DNA of 25,630 nucleotides, from assembly GCA_964564625.1 (NCBI GenBank), contig CAZMBE010000039.1, positions 1-25,630 on the forward strand, read 5' to 3'. Position 1 is the first letter of the stretch. Each line of letters begins with the position of its first letter. Shown here one piece after another: positions 21,652 through 25,630 of this stretch. This DNA comes from UBA2185 sp964564625. Its GTDB lineage: Bacteria > Desulfobacterota > Syntrophia > Syntrophales > UBA2185. A program made the translations under genes and the position numbers. The notes beneath the pieces were generated by a model. The model did no database searches. It saw only the letters and a program-made list of their open reading frames with translations, and was not told the origin of the DNA.

Positions 21652-22872
21652 ATGCACGGTAACAATACAAGAAAGAAACTGCGGCCTTTTTTCTCACCCC
21701 CTTCTTTACTCTGCAGACAGCTTGGGAGCGCCCTGTTGATGGGGTATCTCAACAGCTGGCACAAATTTCCGCAATGGCTCTTCCGGCATGCTCTCGAGTC
21801 AATTCCAGTGTCAAACGGCGCCCTCGGTATGGGGTGTATTGGCTACCCGGGCCATCCCGTATGGGAGGTCACCGCTGCGTGCAACCTCAACTGCATACAT
21901 TGCCATGCGGCAAGCAACCAGCCGCATCATAATGAACTTAGAACGGATGAAGGGAAACGGTTGATTGATCAGATCGCGGAAATTGACGGGTTCCGCACTT
22001 TGATTTACACCGGCGGCGAGCCTCTTGTCAGACCGGATATATTCGATCTCCTCAAACATTCAAAGGAGACCGGTTTCGCCAACATCATCGCCACGAATGG
22101 TACTCTGATCGATGAAGAAATGGCGTGGAAGCTTAAAGAGCACGGGGTAGTATGTAATGCCATCAGTCTCGATGCCGCCGATCCTGACATTCATAATTTC
22201 ATACGACGGACACCAAAGGCTTTTGATCATGTTCTCAGAGCAATGGAAGCAACAAAAAAGGCGGGTATCGTCCTGCAGATCAACACTACGGCCATGGAAT
22301 ATAATATGGATCACCTATCCGGGCTGATCGATTTTGTGGATCAGCAGGATGCTGGTATTATGCTTATGTACCAGCTGGTTGCCGTTGGAAGAGGAGAGAA
22401 GATTGAAAAGGCGACGTTGAAGAAATCAGCGAACCATGAACTCAGCAAGCTTATATCTCAAAAACAAAGTACTGCCAAAGCCATCATTGAACCCGTAGCA
22501 GGCCCCCAGTACTGGCCGTTTCTCCTTGAAAATAAAGGTATTCAGAACGGGCTCTTAGGCAGAATTGCGGAGCATGTCTTTCATGGCTGTGCCGCAGGGC
22601 GTGGCTTTGTATACATCAAGGCTCACGGAGATGTCTGGCCATGCCCTTTTGTTGAAGTGAACACGGGAAATGTCCGGGAAAAGTCTTTTAAGGAAATTTA
22701 CGAGGGAAGCCCCGTTTTTAAAAACCTCAGAAATCGTGAAATTACTCTCAAAGGGCTCTGTGGAGACTGTCGTTATAGAAAGATCTGTGGTGGTTGCCGT
22801 GGAAGAGCATTCGCGTATAGCGGTGACTATCTTGCCGAAGACCCCCGCTGTTTCATCAGGGACAGTGAATAG
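21652..22872 (+). CDS. Radical SAM protein with SPASM domain (NirJ/AhbC-D-like)
   Basis: 406 aa from 21652; a start at 21739 (GGGAG upstream, residue M30) may be the true one because the first 29 residues look unconserved. The radical SAM cluster is C77-x3-C81-x2-C84, with G-G-E-P (121-124) and A-T-N-G (147-150). The C-terminal SPASM part has C313, C331, C370, C373, C379, C382 and C400, enough for auxiliary clusters, with C-G-G-C-R-G-R-A. The core resembles NirJ and AhbC/AhbD, which act on haem precursors, but also RiPP-modifying enzymes. It directly follows the prenyltransferase, suggesting one pathway for a modified, prenylated small molecule such as a quinone- or haem-like cofactor. That link is inference. 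Confidence 0.86.
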   Translation: MHGNNTRKKLRPFFSPPSLLCRQLGSALLMGYLNSWHKFPQWLFRHALESIPVSNGALGMGCIGYPGHPVWEVTAACNLNCIHCHAASNQPHHNELRTDEGKRLIDQIAEIDGFRTLIYTGGEPLVRPDIFDLLKHSKETGFANIIATNGTLIDEEMAWKLKEHGVVCNAISLDAADPDIHNFIRRTPKAFDHVLRAMEATKKAGIVLQINTTAMEYNMDHLSGLIDFVDQQDAGIMLMYQLVAVGRGEKIEKATLKKSANHELSKLISQKQSTAKAIIEPVAGPQYWPFLLENKGIQNGLLGRIAEHVFHGCAAGRGFVYIKAHGDVWPCPFVEVNTGNVREKSFKEIYEGSPVFKNLRNREITLKGLCGDCRYRKICGGCRGRAFAYSGDYLAEDPRCFIRDSE

Positions 22873-23005
22873 CTAATCAGGAACAGCCATTGCTCTTTCT
22901 TGCGCAGTATGGATAGGCTTCCCGCCATCCTTCTTTTTTGCAGGGAAAGAACGCTCCGCGTCTTTCTTCACGCGTCCTGTCGGCATCCCGGTTGCGCTAT
23001 TGCCC

Positions 23006-23033
23006 TTGACTTCACATTTTCAATCAGTAGAGT
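23006..23033 (+). promoter_or_regulatory. Possible promoter of the MFS gene
   Basis: TTGACT (23006-23011), a 16-nt spacer, TAGAGT (23028-23033, four of six). It lies 35 nt before the ATG at 23068. Moderate match only. Confidence 0.4.
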
Positions 23034-23067
23034 AAACGGCGCGTAATGGAGAAATGTTCGAGACAGA

Positions 23068-24237
23068 ATGCGTGAACAACGAAAATTATTAACGTTTGAG
23101 CTCCTGGGCCTGTGTATGGTGACGTTTGTTGCTATCTGCAATGTCACCGTCTTTTATAATCTCTTTAATTACCTGCGGATGCTCGGCATACCTGCTGATC
23201 TGCAAGGGCTGGTGGTCGGCTCCTACTCCCTCACGGCCATGGCGCTTTACCTGCTGGTGAGCCCTTTTCTCAGTCCCGCGAACGCGCCTCGCACCATGCT
23301 GTTGGGGATAATGGTGGTGGCGTTGTGCGGCATAAGTTACCTCTTCATCCATTCCTTCTGGGGCCTGCTGGCGTTGCGCATGATGAACGGTGTCGGGAAT
23401 TTCCTCATGGGCGCGGGAGCAATGACGCTTTTCGTATCCCTCATTCCGAAGGAAAAAAGCGGCCAGGCCTTTGCCGTTTACTCACTATTCATTCTTTTAC
23501 CATATGGGGCAGTGCCGGCGGTGATGGACGCCTTGAGTTCCATGATTCCCTCGCCGCCGCATGGGTATGCAGGCGCCACGGTAACGCTGATTCCGGCGGT
23601 ATGGATTGTCTTGCATGTTCGCCGACGCCTCCAGGGACAGTTGGGCATGGAGGAAAGAAAACATCTGCCCGCCTGGGCGGACATTCGCACCAATGTAGCA
23701 CAGCTGTCGGTTGCACTGCTCCTTCTGCTGAATACGGTGTATATTATTAACTGGAGCAGCATGTTCTTTTTGTTCAAGGGGTTTGCGGATGAACAGGGAA
23801 TCATGAACGTGGGAGTCTTTTTCACGGTGCAGACAGGAATAATGATTGCGCTCCGCCTCTTCGCAGGAAGGCTGTTTGATGCCTTCGACAAAGCCTGGAT
23901 GGTGGTGGCCACATTTGCTTTAATAGCCCTCGGGCATTTGGCATTGGACAACCTGCCGGGGCCATGGGCGATACCGGTCGTGGCGTTAATCTTTGGGGTA
24001 GGTATGGGAATGGGACAGCCCATCCTCCACGGGTTGATGTTTGAGGTTTCGGCCCCCATCTTTCGTCCTTTGAATGCAAACCTCATTCTCTTTTCGACGC
24101 ATGCGGCATTCTTCCTCGGTCCCGTATTTGGAGGCGCCGTCGTCGGCCGATGGGGCTATCACGGCTATTTCATGTTCAGCATAGGAATGGCGCTGGCAGC
24201 CGTATCCATTGGTTTCCTCTTGACCGGGAAGCGTTAA
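23068..24237 (+). CDS. Major facilitator superfamily transporter
   Basis: 389 aa, about twelve hydrophobic helices in two halves joined by a charged loop (around R-R-R-L-Q-G-Q and E-E-R-K-H-L-P-A-W). The first half has the MFS-like R-M-M-N-G-V-G-N-F-L-M-G-A-G; the second has F-A-G-R-L-F-D and the glycine-rich F-G-V-G-M-G-M-G-Q-P. Length is normal. The Shine-Dalgarno is weak. Substrate is not recognisable; the sequence is drug/metabolite-exporter-like. It lies 195 nt after the radical SAM gene with its own possible promoter, so it may export the product of the UbiA/radical SAM pair, but the gap argues against a tight operon. Confidence 0.85.
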   Translation: MREQRKLLTFELLGLCMVTFVAICNVTVFYNLFNYLRMLGIPADLQGLVVGSYSLTAMALYLLVSPFLSPANAPRTMLLGIMVVALCGISYLFIHSFWGLLALRMMNGVGNFLMGAGAMTLFVSLIPKEKSGQAFAVYSLFILLPYGAVPAVMDALSSMIPSPPHGYAGATVTLIPAVWIVLHVRRRLQGQLGMEERKHLPAWADIRTNVAQLSVALLLLLNTVYIINWSSMFFLFKGFADEQGIMNVGVFFTVQTGIMIALRLFAGRLFDAFDKAWMVVATFALIALGHLALDNLPGPWAIPVVALIFGVGMGMGQPILHGLMFEVSAPIFRPLNANLILFSTHAAFFLGPVFGGAVVGRWGYHGYFMFSIGMALAAVSIGFLLTGKR

Positions 24238-24381
24238 TTTTGATATTTGATAAGGCATTGCTTTCTGACGGGATAACTACAGGAATATCAGACAGGATGC
24301 GTACAGAAATGAAAGCGGTGATGTAGTACCCGTGTGCGGTCCGGGAAATGCTGGACGAATGGACGGGAAGGGAGGTATGTG

Positions 24382-24861
24382 ATGCCTGAAACAACGTCAG
24401 GACTGAAAAAGATGGATGGCTGCCGGGTGATGGTTCCCCAAAGCGAAGGAATGAAGGAGCCGGGAATTGTGTATTCACGCGAAAGGCATATCGGTGTGAC
24501 AGGGTCTGATGAAAGCCCTAAGCGGGCAGTGAATGTAGCCCATGCGCAAGGCAAGTCGAGCCATCCGGGCGGGAAGAACGGTAACGCCGGCCCCGTCTTT
24601 TGGCGGCTCCTTGTGTGCTTCCTCTTTGTAATCGTTACATCATTGTATGCGGCGCCTAATGATGCCAGGGCCGATAAGGTTCAAAAGGTTAAGGAAGAAG
24701 TGAAGCAGGGAGTACAGGAAACGAAGGCAGAGATCAAGAAAGTGCCGGAGGGGGTGAAAAAGGCGGGGCAAGAGGTAAGGAGGCAAGCGGGAGACGTTAA
24801 AAAAACGGTGGAAGCCGACATTGAAGAAGGGAAAAGGAATGTTCGAAGCCTGACAAAATAA
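24382..24861 (+). CDS. Membrane-anchored charged protein with possibly foreign N-terminus
   Basis: 159 aa from the ATG at 24382, which has GGGAGG about 7 nt upstream; the frame is open to 24334. Residues 1 to about 70 are hydrophilic and low in structure (M-P-E-T-T-S-G, V-M-V-P-Q-S-E-G, Y-S-R-E-R-H-I-G-V-T-G, A-Q-G-K-S). One hydrophobic segment (about 74-91, W-R-L-L-V-C-F-L-F-V-I-V-T-S-L-Y-A-A) follows, ending in a signal-peptidase-like A-x-A region. A lysine/glutamate-rich coiled-coil or LEA-like tail completes it (K-V-K-E-E-V-K-Q-G-V-Q-E-T-K). From memory the N-terminal part resembles leader segments of group II intron reverse transcriptases; if so the gene is a fusion of element debris to a small secreted or membrane stress-type protein. 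The recalled match is unverified. Confidence 0.65.
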   Translation: MPETTSGLKKMDGCRVMVPQSEGMKEPGIVYSRERHIGVTGSDESPKRAVNVAHAQGKSSHPGGKNGNAGPVFWRLLVCFLFVIVTSLYAAPNDARADKVQKVKEEVKQGVQETKAEIKKVPEGVKKAGQEVRRQAGDVKKTVEADIEEGKRNVRSLTK

Positions 24862-24961
24862 ACACGGTTTTATAACGAATTATCAGTCATCCTTGTTTTT
24901 ACCATGACACCGTATGTGCAGGCTGGTACGTGTATAGTGCCCCTTCATAATCCTCCCGCAT

Positions 24962-25495
24962 TCACTTTACGAGATTAATGATATTTCTGAGTTTGGGATC
25001 GGCAGCCGTTTTAAGCAACTCGAACAGGACCATCTCCGTGCTCGTCCATATGACGCCGTGATCCCTCATTTTATGAAGAGCGATTTCCCTGTTATGCTGA
25101 CTTCTCGATGATACCGCATCGGCAATAATCTGGACTTCATAACCTCGCGCGATCAGATCCACTGCGGTCTGATAGACGCAGACATGCGTTTCCATGCCGG
25201 CGAGGAGCACTTGTTTTCTTTCCAGGGTTTGGAGCGCTTTCACAAATTCCTCATTGCCGCAGGAACTGAAACTTTCCTTGATGATCGGTCTGGTTTCCGG
25301 GATGAGATCAGTGATTTCAGGAATCGTCGGACCCAGGTTGATCTCTTCGGTAAGGAGTATGGGTATATCGAAAACCTGGCAGCCTTTTATGATCTTCCGG
25401 ATATTTTCAATGACGATGTCTCTGAGGTCAATCACTGCCGCCAGATTGCCCTGCACGTCAATGATGGTCAAAACGATATTGTTCCGTGTCAGCAT
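24962..25495 (-). CDS. Isochorismatase-family cysteine hydrolase
   Basis: 177 aa, single-domain cytoplasmic hydrolase. The family triad is visible: D13 (I-I-D-V-Q), K73 (I-I-K-E-S-F) and C106 (G-M-E-T-H-V-C-V-Y-Q). The G-x-E-T-H-V-C segment with a following cis-peptide-type V-C context is diagnostic. Members hydrolyse amides or vinyl ethers such as nicotinamide, carbamoyl compounds or isochorismate; this one most resembles YcaC-like proteins of undefined substrate. The C-terminus retains the S-S-R-S-Q-H-N-R-E-I-A-L region typical of that branch. The ATG at 25495 has only a weak ribosome-binding site. It is convergent with the charged membrane protein. The 25496-25630 stretch holds its upstream region with no gene I can support. 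Confidence 0.87.
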   Translation of the reverse strand: MLTRNNIVLTIIDVQGNLAAVIDLRDIVIENIRKIIKGCQVFDIPILLTEEINLGPTIPEITDLIPETRPIIKESFSSCGNEEFVKALQTLERKQVLLAGMETHVCVYQTAVDLIARGYEVQIIADAVSSRSQHNREIALHKMRDHGVIWTSTEMVLFELLKTAADPKLRNIINLVK

Positions 25496-25630
25496 AATGT
25501 ATTCCGATTTCTGTCCCGTCGAAACGTCTCATGGATAAGGAATTTACAAGGCATTGCTGTTTCGTAATCGGAGTATATGAAGAAGGATTTTGCGTGTCAA
25601 GAGGATATTGGCCGCAAAAGACGGAGTGTG

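Noticed and set aside
1..25630. CRISPR arrays, tRNA, rRNA, intact insertion sequences or prophage
   Set aside because: No regularly spaced repeats, cloverleaf, rRNA cores, transposase, integrase or phage structural genes were seen on either strand.

Overview
The window reads as a scaffold from an anaerobic, Gram-negative, roughly 50% GC bacterium. My best guess is a Desulfobacterota (Syntrophia- or Syntrophus-like) genome. The guess rests on general character only: a membrane pyrophosphatase, a cytoplasmic molybdopterin/Fe-S enzyme, RecD2, a tiny AURKAIP1/COX24 protein, a NirJ-like radical SAM enzyme and orphan ModA. No rRNA or tRNA anchors the taxonomy. A run of exactly 100 Ns (1379-1478) marks a scaffold gap inside the first gene.

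Layout. 1-1565: membrane pyrophosphatase hppA, cut by the window edge and by the gap. 1566-2488: mostly non-coding, with a long inverted repeat and a small minus-strand orphan gene that has its own promoter and terminator, divergent from the next promoter. 2489-7808 (+): a compact redox cassette. It holds an FNT-family anion channel, a 42-aa single-pass membrane protein, a leader that folds on paper into a three-way junction, a cytoplasmic molybdopterin oxidoreductase, and a 658-aa partner in which a whole GltD/NfnB-like FAD/NAD(P) module sits inside the third Fe-S motif of a DmsB/PhsB-like ferredoxin. It ends at a strong terminator. 7923-11640 (-): a methyltransferase that looks 5'-truncated or frameshifted, a secreted protein with a caspase-like His-Gly/Cys pattern, and a PlsC-type acyltransferase. 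11836-14129 (-): recD2 preceded by a translationally overlapping 35-codon ORF. 14371-15114 (-): orphan modA. 15501-15590 (+): the 29-aa AURKAIP1/COX24 protein. 15998-16444 (+): unknown protein. 16523-18917 (-): an SPFH/zinc-ribbon protein and an overlapping duplicated zinc-ribbon protein, resembling the Bacillus YdjI/YdjG module. 19096-20514 (+): HD phosphohydrolase. 20653-22872 (+): UbiA-type prenyltransferase plus SPASM radical SAM enzyme. 23068-24237 (+): MFS transporter. 24382-24861 (+): membrane-anchored charged protein with a possibly foreign N-terminus. 24962-25495 (-): isochorismatase-family hydrolase.

How the genes may work together. The strongest candidate for something undescribed is 2489-7808. 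The catalytic subunit has no Tat signal and no NrfD-type membrane anchor is present. The electron-transfer subunit carries its own FAD/NAD(P) module. The enzyme should therefore couple NAD(P)H directly to a molybdenum or tungsten active site in the cytoplasm, with the FNT channel moving a small monovalent anion (formate, nitrite or hydrosulfide) that is substrate or product. The substrate cannot be read from sequence. The other notable sets are the SPFH/zinc-ribbon pair and the UbiA/radical SAM pair.
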